Shown in pieces: positions 1 to 9,163 of a stretch of DNA of 64,000 nt. Positions within the stretch are counted from its first letter, which is position 1. Every line of letters begins with the position of its first letter. The stretch spans positions 186,001 through 250,000 of the forward strand of contig NZ_JAPELL010000001.1 of assembly GCF_026094475.1 (NCBI RefSeq), in the 5' to 3' direction. Below the pieces are notes generated by a model that searched no databases, was not told where the DNA came from, and saw nothing but the letters and a program-made list of their open reading frames with translations. This stretch comes from Homoserinimonas sedimenticola (lineage in GTDB: Bacteria; Actinomycetota; Actinomycetes; Actinomycetales; Microbacteriaceae). The position numbers and the translations under genes are program-made.

Positions 1-452
1 CAGTGATCGACAAGCTCTCGCGAAGCTTCGGGCTCGCGGAACCGATCAGGGAGGCCATCGGGATGAGGATGCCCGTTTACGGCACCTGCGCGGGACTCAT
101 CATGCTGGCCGACCGCATTCTCGACGCCGCCGCCGGACAGTGCTCCTTCGGAGGCATCGATGTCGCCGTGCGCCGAAACGCCTTCGGTAGCCAGGCTGAC
201 TCCTTCGAGAGTGACATCGCGGTGCCGGAGCTTGGCGATCCGCCCGTGCATGCGGTCTTCATCCGGGCCCCCGTCGTCACTGAGGTGGGCAAGGGTGTGA
301 CCGTGCTGGGGTCGCTCGACGATGGTCGAGTCGTCGCCGTGCGCCAGGGCAACCTCATGGGCACGTCCTTCCATCCCGAGGTCACTGATGACCACCGCTT
401 CCATGCGCGCTTCCTCGAGCTGGTGCGCGGGTGGAGCGCGCTGCGCGCCTGA
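1..452 (+). CDS. pdxT: PdxT, glutaminase subunit of PLP synthase (5' end missing)
   Basis: Glutamine amidotransferase subunit of the PdxS-PdxT pyridoxal 5'-phosphate synthase; it releases ammonia from glutamine and passes it to PdxS. The first two bases finish a codon upstream of the window, so the N-terminus (including the usual PGGES segment) is missing and about 149 residues are visible. The nucleophile cysteine lies in GTCAG (bases 87-89 code the Cys), and the His-Glu pair is in SFHPE near the C-terminus, so the class I triad is complete. The pdxT-yebC-ruvC order is usual in actinobacteria. Family assignment is firm; only the true start is unknown. Confidence 0.93.
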   Translation, partial: VIDKLSRSFGLAEPIREAIGMRMPVYGTCAGLIMLADRILDAAAGQCSFGGIDVAVRRNAFGSQADSFESDIAVPELGDPPVHAVFIRAPVVTEVGKGVTVLGSLDDGRVVAVRQGNLMGTSFHPEVTDDHRFHARFLELVRGWSALRA

Positions 453-477
453 CGCGGGGGCGCGAGCGGCGCCTCGC

Positions 478-483
478 TAGAAT
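478..483 (+). promoter_or_regulatory. -10 box TAGAAT of a probable leaderless yebC promoter
   Basis: TAGAAT stands seven bases before the yebC ATG at 491, so transcription would start at or next to the start codon. No recognisable -35 is present and no Shine-Dalgarno precedes the ATG, which fits a leaderless mRNA. Inferred from sequence only. Confidence 0.45.
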
Positions 484-490
484 GTTCCCC

Positions 491-1249
491 ATGTCAGGGC
501 ACTCCAAGTGGGCAACCACGAAGCACAAGAAGGCGGTCATCGACGCTCGGAGGGCCAAGTCCTTCGCGAAGCTGATCAAGAACATCGAGGTCGCGGCGAA
601 GATCGGCGGAGCCGACCTCTCCGGCAACCCGACACTCGTCGATGCCGTGCAGAAGGCCAAGAAGACCTCGGTGCCCAACGACAACATCGATCGCGCCATC
701 AAGCGCGGCGCAGGGCTCACGGGCGAGTCGGTCGACTACACGACGATCATGTATGAGGGCTACGCGCAGGGCGGAGTGGCCCTGCTGATCGAGTGCCTCA
801 CCGACAACAAGAACCGGGCTGCGGCCGAGGTCCGCACGGCGATGACGCGCAACGGCGGCAACATGGCCGACCCGGGCAGCGTCGCATACAACTTCAACCG
901 TAAGGGCGTCGTCTCGGTCACGAAGACCGACGGGCTCTCGGAGGACGACGTGCTTCTCGCGGTGCTCGACGCGGGGGCCGAGGAGGTCGTCGACCGGGGC
1001 GCGGGATTCGAGATCATCAGCGATCCGTCCGATCTCGTGGCCGTGCGCACCGCCCTTCAAGAGGCCGGCATCGACTACGACTCGGCCGAGGCGGAGTTCG
1101 TGCCGAACCTCAACGTCGAGATCGACGCCGATACGGCGTGCAAGGTCTTCAAGTTGATCGATGCGCTCGAAGACAGCGACGATGTGCAGAACGTCTTCTC
1201 CAACTACTCGGTGTCGCCGGAGACGCAAGCAGAACTCGACGAGGACTAG
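491..1249 (+). CDS. yebC: YebC/PmpR family DNA-binding regulatory protein
   Basis: Conserved YebC/PmpR family protein, 252 residues, the normal family length. The N-terminus [15 protein letters not shown] is the family signature and fixes the start at 491; in-frame starts at 431 and 482 lie outside the conserved region. The family is described as transcriptional regulators, and more recently some members have been linked to translation of difficult sequences. It lies between pdxT and ruvC, as in many actinobacteria. The TAG stop (1247-1249) is followed by CG and then CGAGTC-ATG of ruvC. No unusual residues seen. Role in this organism is inferred from family only. Confidence 0.92.
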   Translation: MSGHSKWATTKHKKAVIDARRAKSFAKLIKNIEVAAKIGGADLSGNPTLVDAVQKAKKTSVPNDNIDRAIKRGAGLTGESVDYTTIMYEGYAQGGVALLIECLTDNKNRAAAEVRTAMTRNGGNMADPGSVAYNFNRKGVVSVTKTDGLSEDDVLLAVLDAGAEEVVDRGAGFEIISDPSDLVAVRTALQEAGIDYDSAEAEFVPNLNVEIDADTACKVFKLIDALEDSDDVQNVFSNYSVSPETQAELDED

Positions 1250-1258
1250 GCGCGAGTC

Positions 1259-1843
1259 ATGAGCACGCGCATCCTCGGGGTGGATCCGGGGTTGACGCGC
1301 TGCGGCATCGGCGTCATCGATGTCCTGAGCGGTCGACGTGCCGCCCTCGTCGATGTCGGGGTCGTGCGCACGCCGCCCGACATGCCTCTCGAGCGGCGGC
1401 TCCGCGTGATCGCCGACGCGCTCGATGGGCTCATGGATGCGCATGCTCCCTCAGCGGTTGCCCTCGAGCGCGTCTTCGCGCAGCACAACCTGAAGTCCGT
1501 CATGGGCACGGCGCAGGTGAGCGGGGTTGTGCTGCTCGCCGCCGCCCGGCGTTCCCTCGCGGTCGGCCTGCACACGCCCTCCGAGGTGAAGGCTGCAGTA
1601 ACCGGCTACGGATCGGCCGATAAGAAGCAGGTGGGGCACATGGTGGCGCGGATTCTCGGCCTCGACGCGCCCCCGACACCGGCGGATGCCTCCGACGCGC
1701 TCGCCCTTGCCCTGTGCCACGCCTGGCGCGGTGCCGGACCGGAAACGAGCAGAACCGATGCGTCGACTCCCGCCCAGCGAGCGTGGCGCGCCGCCGAGCG
1801 TTCCGCGGCAGTGTCGCAGGCGCCTCGTAGGCTGGAGTCATGA
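1259..1843 (+). CDS. ruvC: Crossover junction endodeoxyribonuclease RuvC
   Basis: Holliday-junction resolvase, 194 residues, which cuts four-way junctions as a dimer on DNA held by RuvAB. The four acidic catalytic residues are all present: Asp9 (GVDPG), Glu70 (ALER), Asp143 and Asp146 (ADASD), with the spacing of the E. coli enzyme. A C-terminal tail of about 35 residues after the RNase H-like fold is Ser/Ala/Arg-rich and variable. The gene begins nine bases after yebC and its stop overlaps the ruvA start (ATGA, 1840-1843), so it is translationally coupled to ruvA. Confidence 0.97.
   Translation: MSTRILGVDPGLTRCGIGVIDVLSGRRAALVDVGVVRTPPDMPLERRLRVIADALDGLMDAHAPSAVALERVFAQHNLKSVMGTAQVSGVVLLAAARRSLAVGLHTPSEVKAAVTGYGSADKKQVGHMVARILGLDAPPTPADASDALALALCHAWRGAGPETSRTDASTPAQRAWRAAERSAAVSQAPRRLES
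1828..1833 (+). promoter_or_regulatory. -10-like TAGGCT six bases before ruvA ATG
   Basis: TAGGCT in the 3' end of ruvC stands exactly six bases upstream of the ruvA ATG (1840), the geometry of a leaderless promoter. The intervening GGAG could equally be a Shine-Dalgarno with very short spacing, so the site may be fortuitous. No clear -35. Confidence 0.35.
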
Positions 1844-2463
1844 TCTCCTCCCTTCGTGGCTCGGTGCTGTCGGTTCTGGGCACGACGGCGGTCGTGGAGG
1901 TCGGGGGAGTGGGGCTCGCCCTCACGGTGACGCCCGATCATGCGGCGTCGCTGCGGGTGGGCTCGGAGGCGAGCATCCGCACGGCGCTTGTCGTCAAGGA
2001 GGATGACCTCTCGCTCTTCGGTTTCGCCGACGCCGATCGGCTCGCGGTCTTCGATCTTCTCCGCGGCGTGACGGGGGTCGGCCCAAAGTCGGCGATGGGG
2101 GTCTTGTCGGTCATGTCGCCCGACGACGTCGCCCGCGCTGTGCACGAGGAGGACGACGGGGCGTTCCGCAAGGTCTCGGGCATCGGCCCCAAAACCGCGA
2201 AGCTCATCGTCGTGTCTCTTGCGGGCAAGGTCGTGGCCGCGCGGACGGAGCCGCGATCCAGCGCTGTTCCCGTGGATGCCCGCGCAAAGGTCGTCGAGGC
2301 GCTCGTCGGTCTCGGCTGGAACGAGCGGGCCGCCGCGAAGGCCGCAGACGACGCGCACGACCTGGTGGAGCCTAGCAAGGCCGATAACGTGCAGGCCCTT
2401 CTGCGGGTCGCGCTATCGGCACTCGGCCCGGCCGCGAGCTCGTCGCGGGTGGATGCGCGATGA
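1840..2463 (+). CDS. ruvA: Holliday junction branch migration protein RuvA
   Basis: Junction-recognition subunit of the RuvAB branch-migration complex, 207 residues. It begins with the OB-fold segment MISSLRGSV, followed by the tandem helix-hairpin-helix motifs ([10 protein letters not shown] near residue 80 and [10 protein letters not shown] near residue 115) and a C-terminal domain that contacts RuvB. Start ATG overlaps the ruvC stop and its TGA overlaps the ruvB ATG (2460-2463). The tight ruvC-ruvA-ruvB coupling suggests balanced production of the resolvasome. No LexA-type palindrome was found upstream of the cluster. Confidence 0.97.
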   Translation: MISSLRGSVLSVLGTTAVVEVGGVGLALTVTPDHAASLRVGSEASIRTALVVKEDDLSLFGFADADRLAVFDLLRGVTGVGPKSAMGVLSVMSPDDVARAVHEEDDGAFRKVSGIGPKTAKLIVVSLAGKVVAARTEPRSSAVPVDARAKVVEALVGLGWNERAAAKAADDAHDLVEPSKADNVQALLRVALSALGPAASSSRVDAR

Positions 2464-3509
2464 GCGGTGAGGTCGAGGGTTTCGAGCGAGGTCGCGAGTC
2501 GATGACGGACGCCCAGTCCCAGTCGCAGGCGGAACTGGCCTTCGAGGGCGCGCTGAGGCCTAGGTCACTCGGCGAGTTCGTCGGGCAGTCGAAGGTGCGC
2601 GCGCAGCTCGAGCTGCTGCTCGACGCGGCAGCGCTGCAGAAGCGCACGCCCGACCACATCCTCCTGGCCGGCCCTCCCGGACTCGGCAAGACGACGCTCG
2701 CCATGATTGTCGCCGAGGAGGGTGCACGACCGCTGAGGCTTTCCAGTGGTCCCGCGATCCAGCATGCGGGCGACCTCGCGGCCCTGCTGTCGTCCCTCGT
2801 TCCCGGCGAGGTGCTCTTCATCGACGAGATCCACCGGATGGCGCGATCGGCGGAGGAGATGCTCTATCTCGCGATGGAGGATTTCCGCATCGACATCATG
2901 GTCGGCAAGGGTGCTGGCGCGACATCCATTCCCCTCGATCTCGCTCCGTTCACGTTGGTAGGGGCCACGACGCGTTCCGGACTGCTTCCCAATCCTCTGC
3001 GCGACCGCTTCGGTTTCACGGCTCACCTGGAGTTCTACTCCGATGCCGAGTTGGGTGATGTGATCGCCCGCGCCGCGCGACTGCTCGAACTTGAGATCGA
3101 TGCCGAGTCACGTGCCGAGATCGCGGGACGCAGCCGCGGCACACCGCGCATCGCCAATCGCCTTCTGCGCCGCGTACGCGACTACTCCCTCGTTCATCGG
3201 GTGGAGGGTATCGAGGCGGTCCGTGCCGCCCTCGCTCTCTACGATGTCGACGATCTGGGGCTCGATCGGCTCGACCGCGCCGTGCTGACTGCGATCATCC
3301 GGCAGTTCGACGGGGGGCCTGTCGGGTTGAGTACCCTCGCGGCCTCCGTGGGAGAGGAGGCCGAGACGATCGAGTCCGTCGTCGAGCCCTTCCTCGTGCG
3401 AATGGGGCTTCTCGCGCGCACTCCGCGCGGTCGCACCGCGACGCGACACGCCGTCGCCCATCTCGGGCTGGCGCCGCGTGAGGCGACGCTCTTCGGTGAA
3501 GGCCTGTAA
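2460..3509 (+). CDS. ruvB: Holliday junction DNA helicase RuvB
   Basis: Hexameric AAA+ motor of branch migration, 349 residues. Walker A GPPGLGKT lies at residues 71-78 and Walker B LFIDEIHR at about 119-126; sensor 1 is GATTRSG, the arginine-rich stretch PLRDRF carries the finger, and the C-terminal winged helix includes the RTPRGR segment. The first 20 residues before the conserved core are variable; an internal ATG (SMTDAQ) is an alternative start, but the ATGA overlap with ruvA favours 2460. Followed after 74 bases by yajC. Confidence 0.97.
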   Translation: MSGEVEGFERGRESMTDAQSQSQAELAFEGALRPRSLGEFVGQSKVRAQLELLLDAAALQKRTPDHILLAGPPGLGKTTLAMIVAEEGARPLRLSSGPAIQHAGDLAALLSSLVPGEVLFIDEIHRMARSAEEMLYLAMEDFRIDIMVGKGAGATSIPLDLAPFTLVGATTRSGLLPNPLRDRFGFTAHLEFYSDAELGDVIARAARLLELEIDAESRAEIAGRSRGTPRIANRLLRRVRDYSLVHRVEGIEAVRAALALYDVDDLGLDRLDRAVLTAIIRQFDGGPVGLSTLAASVGEEAETIESVVEPFLVRMGLLARTPRGRTATRHAVAHLGLAPREATLFGEGL

Positions 3510-3583
3510 GATCTCAGGGTCGCCTGAAGGCGATGTCCTGGCGCTTCATACGCCTCCTCAGCTCCGGAAGGTTCTCCTCCAGC

Positions 3584-3925
3584 ATGCCAATTGACCCGCT
3601 GATTCTCGTAATGCTGGCCGTCCTGGCCCTCTTCATCTTCGTCCAGTTCCGTTCGACGAAGAAGCGCCGGGAGGAGCAGGAGCAGCTCCAGTCGAAGATG
3701 GTCCCGGGCGCCGAGGTCATGACGCAGTTCGGTGTCTTCGGAACGCTGCTCTCGGTCGATGAGGAAAAGAACGAGGCCCTCATCGAGACCACGCCGGGCA
3801 CGGTCATCCGCCTGCACCGTCAGACGATCCTCAAGGTCGTCGAGGACGAGACCGAGGCGGCCGAGGCGGATGGCGTGTCGGACGCCGATTCGCAGCCGAA
3901 CGGCAAGGATGACGAGAAGCACTAG
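3584..3925 (+). CDS. yajC: YajC, preprotein translocase accessory subunit
   Basis: Small single-pass inner-membrane partner of SecDF, 113 residues. MPIDPLILVMLAVLALFIFV forms the membrane helix; it is followed by a basic RSTKKRREEQ stretch and the YajC core GAEVMTQFGVFGTL. The longer open frame from 3533 adds 17 residues that do not look like the family, so ATG 3584 is chosen. The C-terminal 30 residues are acidic. It precedes secD-secF as usual. Its TAG stop continues as TAGTCT, a possible -10 for secD. Confidence 0.93.
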   Translation: MPIDPLILVMLAVLALFIFVQFRSTKKRREEQEQLQSKMVPGAEVMTQFGVFGTLLSVDEEKNEALIETTPGTVIRLHRQTILKVVEDETEAAEADGVSDADSQPNGKDDEKH

Positions 3926-3928
3926 TCT
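3923..3928 (+). promoter_or_regulatory. -10-like TAGTCT overlapping yajC stop codon
   Basis: The yajC stop TAG is the first half of TAGTCT. A transcript starting seven bases later would begin at 3935, the first base of the hairpin at 3935-3957. No clear -35. Weak on its own, but the same stop/-10 overlap recurs elsewhere in the window. Confidence 0.3.
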
Positions 3929-3934
3929 TTTGTG

Positions 3935-3957
3935 GGCTTGCCAGCTGCTGGCGAGCC
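3935..3957 (+). promoter_or_regulatory. Hairpin between yajC and secD
   Basis: Ten-base-pair stem (3935-3944 with 3948-3957, one T-G pair) closed by a CTG triloop. No T-run follows, so it is not a standard intrinsic terminator; a mRNA-stabilising or processing hairpin at the secD 5' end is possible. Confidence 0.55.
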
Positions 3958-4013
3958 GACCCGAACTGATCCGTGGCGGACGCGCCACCGGAGCATAGAA
4001 AGCTGAGTTCCAG

Positions 4014-5846
4014 GTGGCAGCACCACGATCGACCCCGGCCAGGAAGGCCTGGCGTTCCCTGAGCTGGTTGGCGGTCATCATCGCCGGGCTGATCGGCCTC
4101 AATCTGGCCGGTGTGCTGTGGCAGGGCTCGGGATGGGCGCCCAAGCTGGCTCTTGACCTCGAGGGCGGGACCCAGATCATCCTCGCCCCGCAGCTCGAGA
4201 GCGGGCAGCAGGTCTCGAGCGAGCAGCTCGACCAGGCGGTAGCGATCATCCGTCAGCGCGTCGACGCTTCGGGTGTCGCGGAGGCCGAGGTCAACACCCA
4301 GGGCGCGCAGAACATTGTCGTCTCGATTCCGGGAACCCCCGATCAGGAGACGCTTGACCGCATCGAGTCCTCGGCCAAGCTTGAGTTCCGACCGGTGCTC
4401 CAGATCGCCGCGGCCACGGATCCGACCATGACCACCGAGGATTCTGGCGAATCTGTCGAGGGCGACAGCGGCGGCACCGAGACCGAAGGGGAGGAGGAGC
4501 CCGCCGCATCGGTTTCCCCCTCCGCCGGTACGGGCGAGGGCGGCGGTGCGGTGTCTACCGAGGCGGAGCCCTCCGCATCGCCCTCCGCCTCCGCCGCCGA
4601 CGAGGTCGTAGAGCCCTCACCGTCGCCGACGGATGCGAGCGACCTGGCGTGGATCACCGCCGAGCTCCAGGAGGAGTTCACGAACTTCGAATGCTCGCAG
4701 CTCGACGAGTCCGGAGCCAATGTCGCCCCGGCGGGTGAGCCGCTCATCACCTGTGACGACACGGGCCAGCTGAAATACATTCTCGGGCCGGTGGAGGTAT
4801 CCGGCGAGGACATCGCGGATGCGAGCCACGGCATGGTGGCAAACGCCCAGGGCGTGAGCACGGGCCAGTGGGGCGTCAACATCGTGTTCGACAGCGAAGG
4901 CACGGAGCAGTTCGGCGAGGTCACGACGCGCCTGTACTCGCTCACGGGCGTGCAGAACCAGTTCGCCATCGTGCTCGACGGCCGCGTTATCTCGGCGCCG
5001 ACCACCAATGCTGTCATCACCAACGGCAAGCCGCAGATCACGGGCAACTTCACTCAGGAGACCGCCAAGACGCTCGCTGACCAGCTCAAGTTCGGCGCCC
5101 TCCCGATCGGCTTCGAAGTTCAGAGCACCGAGACCATCTCGGCGACCCTCGGTGAGAGCCAGCTCTGGAGCGGTCTCATCGCGGGCTTCATCGGTCTCGG
5201 GTTGGTCGTCGTCTACTCGCTGTTCCAGTACCGCACGCTCGGTTTCGTGACAGTGGCCTCACTCATGGTCGCCGCTGTCATCACCTATCTCGTCATCAAC
5301 CTACTCTCGTGGCGAGAGGGCTATCGGCTCTCGCTCGCGGGGGTCGCGGGTCTCATCGTGGCCATCGGCATCATTGCCGACTCCTTCATCGTGTACTTCG
5401 AGCGCATCAAGGATGAGCTGCGCGACGGTCGGGCTCTCGGTTCGGCGGTCGAGGCCGGGTGGAAGCGCGCGATTCGCACAGTGCTCGCTTCCGACACTGT
5501 CAACTTCCTCGCAGCGTCGATCCTCTTCCTCCTCGCGATCGGCAACGTGCGAGGTTTCGCGCTGACGCTCGGCATTACGACGCTCATCGACCTGGTCGTC
5601 GTCGCGCTCTTCACGCATCCCGTGCTGCAGTTGCTCGCTAAGACTCGCTTCTTCGGCGAGGGCCACCCCCTGAGCGGCCTCGACCCCAGGGCGCTCGGCG
5701 CCGTGTATCGCGGCAGGGCCACCTTCCGCGAGCCGCTGGGTGGCGGCAAGCGCGCCGGCAGCAGCCGCGAGGCTGCACGCAGACAGACGATCGCCGAGCG
5801 TAAGGCCGCCGCCGACGTCGCCGGATCGAAGGGCAAGGAGTCCTGA
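4014..5846 (+). CDS. secD: Protein translocase subunit SecD
   Basis: Membrane subunit that with SecF uses the proton gradient to help pull exported proteins across the membrane, 610 residues. One N-terminal helix (about 17-35) is followed by LDLEGGTQI and the large extracytoplasmic P1 region, then a cluster of five helices from about residue 387 to 545. Residues 139-209 are a Glu/Ser/Thr/Pro/Ala-rich insertion of low complexity within the external domain. Start is GTG 4014, giving a basic N-terminus before the helix. The C-terminal tail is basic. The TGA stop overlaps the secF ATG by one base. Confidence 0.96.
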   Translation: MAAPRSTPARKAWRSLSWLAVIIAGLIGLNLAGVLWQGSGWAPKLALDLEGGTQIILAPQLESGQQVSSEQLDQAVAIIRQRVDASGVAEAEVNTQGAQNIVVSIPGTPDQETLDRIESSAKLEFRPVLQIAAATDPTMTTEDSGESVEGDSGGTETEGEEEPAASVSPSAGTGEGGGAVSTEAEPSASPSASAADEVVEPSPSPTDASDLAWITAELQEEFTNFECSQLDESGANVAPAGEPLITCDDTGQLKYILGPVEVSGEDIADASHGMVANAQGVSTGQWGVNIVFDSEGTEQFGEVTTRLYSLTGVQNQFAIVLDGRVISAPTTNAVITNGKPQITGNFTQETAKTLADQLKFGALPIGFEVQSTETISATLGESQLWSGLIAGFIGLGLVVVYSLFQYRTLGFVTVASLMVAAVITYLVINLLSWREGYRLSLAGVAGLIVAIGIIADSFIVYFERIKDELRDGRALGSAVEAGWKRAIRTVLASDTVNFLAASILFLLAIGNVRGFALTLGITTLIDLVVVALFTHPVLQLLAKTRFFGEGHPLSGLDPRALGAVYRGRATFREPLGGGKRAGSSREAARRQTIAERKAAADVAGSKGKES

Positions 5847-6841
5847 TGGCCAACTTCACCAAGTTCGGCAACGACCTCTACACCGGCCGCCGGTCGATCG
5901 ATTTCGTCGGTCGTCGCCGTCTCTGGTACGTCATCGCGGCGCTCGTCATTGTCGCCGCCGTCGTCGGCCCGTGGCTGCGCGGCGGTTTCGACTTCGGGAT
6001 CGAGTTCCGCGGGGGCTCGCAGTTCCAGGTGGAGCGCAGCAGCGAGTTGAGTCAGCCCGTGGGTGAAGAGGCGGTGACAAGCGTCGTCGATGATGCTGTC
6101 CCGCGCGTGACGGTCATCGGCACCGACACCGTGCGGGTGCAGACGGACACCGTCACCGACGACGAGGCCTTCGAGATTCGTACGGCTCTCGCTGACGCCT
6201 ACGGCGTCCCCCTCGATCAGGTGAGTTACTCCTACATTGGACCCACGTGGGGTGCCGACATCACGGCGCAGTCCATCCGGGCGCTCGTGGTGTTCCTCGT
6301 TCTCGCGGGCGTCGTCATGGCCCTGTACTTCCGCACCTGGAAGATGTCCGTCGCCGCCCTTGCCGCGCTTGCCCACGACCTCATCCTCACGGCCGGTGTC
6401 TATGGCATCCTCGGCTTCGAGGTGACTCCCGCCGCCGTGATCGGCTTCTTGACGATCCTGGGGTATTCGCTCTACGACACCGTCGTGGTGTTCGACAAGG
6501 TCCGCGAGAACACGGCGGAGGACGGGGAGGCCTCTCCGCGAACATTCGCCGAGTCCGTCAACCTCGCGGTCAATCAGACCCTCGTGCGGTCGATCAACAC
6601 GTCGGTGGTCGCCGTACTGCCCGTCGCAGCGATCCTCTTTATCGGGTCATTCGTCCTCGGCGCCGGCACGCTGCGCGACATCTCGCTTGCCCTTTTCATC
6701 GGAATCCTCGCGGGTGCCTATTCGACGATCTTCATCGCAGCTCCCGTGTACAGCCACCTGCGCGAGCGCGAGCCTGCCATCGCAAAGCAGACAGAGCGCA
6801 TCCTCGAGGCTCGACAGGTCCAGACTGCCTCGGTCAAGTAG
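5846..6841 (+). CDS. secF: Protein translocase subunit SecF
   Basis: Partner of SecD, 331 residues, with one N-terminal helix, a short external domain containing FDFGIEFRGGSQF, and five C-terminal helices carrying the conserved GYSLYDTVVVFDKVREN segment. Starts within the secD stop codon (TGATG), so the pair is coupled. The apt gene often found between secF and rel in other actinobacteria is absent; only 75 bases separate secF from rel. The last 20 residues are hydrophilic. Confidence 0.96.
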   Translation: MANFTKFGNDLYTGRRSIDFVGRRRLWYVIAALVIVAAVVGPWLRGGFDFGIEFRGGSQFQVERSSELSQPVGEEAVTSVVDDAVPRVTVIGTDTVRVQTDTVTDDEAFEIRTALADAYGVPLDQVSYSYIGPTWGADITAQSIRALVVFLVLAGVVMALYFRTWKMSVAALAALAHDLILTAGVYGILGFEVTPAAVIGFLTILGYSLYDTVVVFDKVRENTAEDGEASPRTFAESVNLAVNQTLVRSINTSVVAVLPVAAILFIGSFVLGAGTLRDISLALFIGILAGAYSTIFIAAPVYSHLREREPAIAKQTERILEARQVQTASVK

Positions 6842-6916
6842 TTCGCCCCTCGTCGCGGCAGCTGAGCTTCAGGGTGGGAATGATAGTTTTGGCTCCACGA
6901 CATCGCGGGAGGTGAG

Positions 6917-9163
6917 ATGACGGAGGTCACGACCCCCACGTCTGCCACGCGGCGGATGCTGCTGCCGCGTCTCTTCTCGCGCGCTCAGCACGTCGGTGCC
7001 ATCGAGAACCTCATTCGAACGGTCCGAACTCACCACCCGCGGGCGGATGTGGAGACGATCGAGCGGGCGTACCGCGTCGCCGAGGTCGCTCACCAGGGGC
7101 AAAAGCGCAAGAGTGGCGAGCCCTACATCACGCATCCGGTCGCGGTCGCGCAGATTCTCGCCGACCTGGGGATCGGCGCCAAAACCGTAGCGGCGGCTCT
7201 CCTGCACGACACGGTGGAGGACACCGACTACACCCTTGACATGGTGCGCAAGGACTTCGGGGACGAGATCGCGATGCTCGTCGATGGGGTCACGAAGCTC
7301 GACAAGCTCAAGTACGGCGACAGCGCGCAGGCAGAGACAGTGCGCAAGATGGTCGTTGCGATGTCGAAGGACATCCGCGTGCTCGTGATCAAGCTCGCGG
7401 ACCGCCTGCACAACGCGCGCACGTGGGGCTTTGTCTCCTCGGAATCGGCCAAGCGCAAGGCGCAGGAGACCCTCGAAATCTACGCGCCCCTCGCCCACCG
7501 GCTGGGCATCCAGGCGATCAAGTGGGAGCTCGAGGACCTGTCGTTCGCCGTATTGCACCCCAAGCTCTACGTCGAGATCGAGAGTCTCGTCAAGCAGCGC
7601 ACGCCGCAGCGCGAGGAGTTCGTGCACCAGGTCATCGACGCGGTGAGCGAGGACCTCAAGGCGGCACGAATCAAGGGCAAGGTCGTCGGGCGGCCCAAGC
7701 AGTACTACTCGATCTACCAGAAGATGATCCTGCGCGGTCGTGAGTTCGACGAGATCTACGACCTGGTGGGCATCCGAGTGCTCGTCTCATCCGTGCGCGA
7801 CTGCTACGCCGTTCTCGGCTCCATCCACGCGCGCTGGACTCCCATTCCCGGCCGCTTCAAGGACTACATCGCGACACCCAAGTTCAACCTGTACCAGTCG
7901 CTTCACACGACCGTCATCGGCCCCAAGGGCCGGCCCGTGGAGATTCAGATCCGCACCGAGGAGATGCACCAGCGTGCCGAGTACGGTGTTGCGGCGCACT
8001 GGAAGTACAAGGAGCGCATCGCGGGTGGGCGTTCCTCGGAGGCACCGCCTGTCGGCGACTCCGACATGGCGTGGTTGGCCCACATCTCCGACTGGCAGGC
8101 TGAGACGGCGGATCCTAGCGAATTCCTCGACTCGCTCCGCTTCGAGATCGGCGCCAAGGAGGTCTACGTCTTTACGCCGCAGGGGAAGGTGATCGGGTTG
8201 CCTGCGGGAGCGACCCCGGTCGACTTTGCCTACGCCGTGCACACGGAGGTTGGTCACCGCACGATGGGTGCCAAGGTCAATGGCCGCCTCGTTCCGCTCG
8301 AGAGCGAGCTCTCAAGCGGCGACGTGGTCGAGGTCTTCACCTCGAAGAATCCGGATGCGGGGCCGAGCCAGGGCTGGCTCACCTTCGTCAAGTCGACCCG
8401 GGCCCGCAACAAGATCCGCCAGTGGTTCACCAAGGAGCGCCGTGACGAGGCGATGGAGCAGGGCAAGGACGCGATAGTCCGCGCCATGCGCAAGCAGAAC
8501 CTCCCGCTGCAGAAGCTCATGAACCAGGGTGTGATCAGCGAGGTCGCCGCCCAGTTGCGCTACGACGATGTGTCGGCTCTCTACGCGGCAATCGGTGAGG
8601 GTCACGTCTCGACCCAGTCGGTGCTGGAGAAGATCGTGTCGACAGTGCAGGTCGAGAGTGACGCGGAGGAGGAGTTCACGATCTCCCGCACGCGCGGGAA
8701 GCGTCGCACGGCCGGGAACTCGGGCGTCCTTGTGAAGGGCGCTCCCGACATCCTCGTGAAGCTCGCGAAGTGCTGCACTCCGGTGCCAGGTGACGAGATC
8801 ATGGGCTTTGTGACCCGCGGTGCTGGCGTCTCCGTGCACCAAGCCTCGTGCGTCAACGTCGCGTCGCTCATGAATGAGCCGGAACGCGTCGTGGACGTCG
8901 AGTGGGCCCCCTCATCGACAAGCGTCTTCCTGGTGCAGATCCAGGTGGAGGCTCTCGACCGTTCGGGTCTGCTCTCGGACGTGACGCGGGTGCTCTCGGA
9001 GCACCACGTGAACATCCTCTCGGCCACGGTCACGACGTCGACAGATCGGCTCGCGATCAGCCGCTTCGTGTTCGAGATGGGCGACACAACCCACCTCGAC
9101 CGCGTGCTCAATGCTGTGCGCCGTATTGACGCCGTCTACGACGTCTACCGGGTCACGACGTAG
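6917..9163 (+). CDS. rel: Bifunctional (p)ppGpp synthetase/hydrolase Rel
   Basis: Long RSH enzyme, 748 residues, that makes and degrades the stringent-response alarmone. Domains in order: HD hydrolase (HDTVED near residue 97), synthetase (GREFDEIYDLVGIRV near 274), TGS (VYVFTPQGKVIGLP near 417), the zinc-finger/CC region (AKCCTPVPGDEI near 618) and a C-terminal ACT/RRM domain. The synthetase loop reads RFKDYI, the RxKD form typical of bifunctional enzymes rather than monofunctional RelA. A strong GGGAGG Shine-Dalgarno precedes ATG 6917. The last 11 bases overlap the convergent gene on the minus strand. Confidence 0.96.
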   Translation: MTEVTTPTSATRRMLLPRLFSRAQHVGAIENLIRTVRTHHPRADVETIERAYRVAEVAHQGQKRKSGEPYITHPVAVAQILADLGIGAKTVAAALLHDTVEDTDYTLDMVRKDFGDEIAMLVDGVTKLDKLKYGDSAQAETVRKMVVAMSKDIRVLVIKLADRLHNARTWGFVSSESAKRKAQETLEIYAPLAHRLGIQAIKWELEDLSFAVLHPKLYVEIESLVKQRTPQREEFVHQVIDAVSEDLKAARIKGKVVGRPKQYYSIYQKMILRGREFDEIYDLVGIRVLVSSVRDCYAVLGSIHARWTPIPGRFKDYIATPKFNLYQSLHTTVIGPKGRPVEIQIRTEEMHQRAEYGVAAHWKYKERIAGGRSSEAPPVGDSDMAWLAHISDWQAETADPSEFLDSLRFEIGAKEVYVFTPQGKVIGLPAGATPVDFAYAVHTEVGHRTMGAKVNGRLVPLESELSSGDVVEVFTSKNPDAGPSQGWLTFVKSTRARNKIRQWFTKERRDEAMEQGKDAIVRAMRKQNLPLQKLMNQGVISEVAAQLRYDDVSALYAAIGEGHVSTQSVLEKIVSTVQVESDAEEEFTISRTRGKRRTAGNSGVLVKGAPDILVKLAKCCTPVPGDEIMGFVTRGAGVSVHQASCVNVASLMNEPERVVDVEWAPSSTSVFLVQIQVEALDRSGLLSDVTRVLSEHHVNILSATVTTSTDRLAISRFVFEMGDTTHLDRVLNAVRRIDAVYDVYRVTT

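Noticed and set aside
1240-1260. LexA box upstream of ruvCAB
   Set aside because: No GAAC-N4-GTTC-type palindrome was seen upstream of yebC, ruvC or ruvA.
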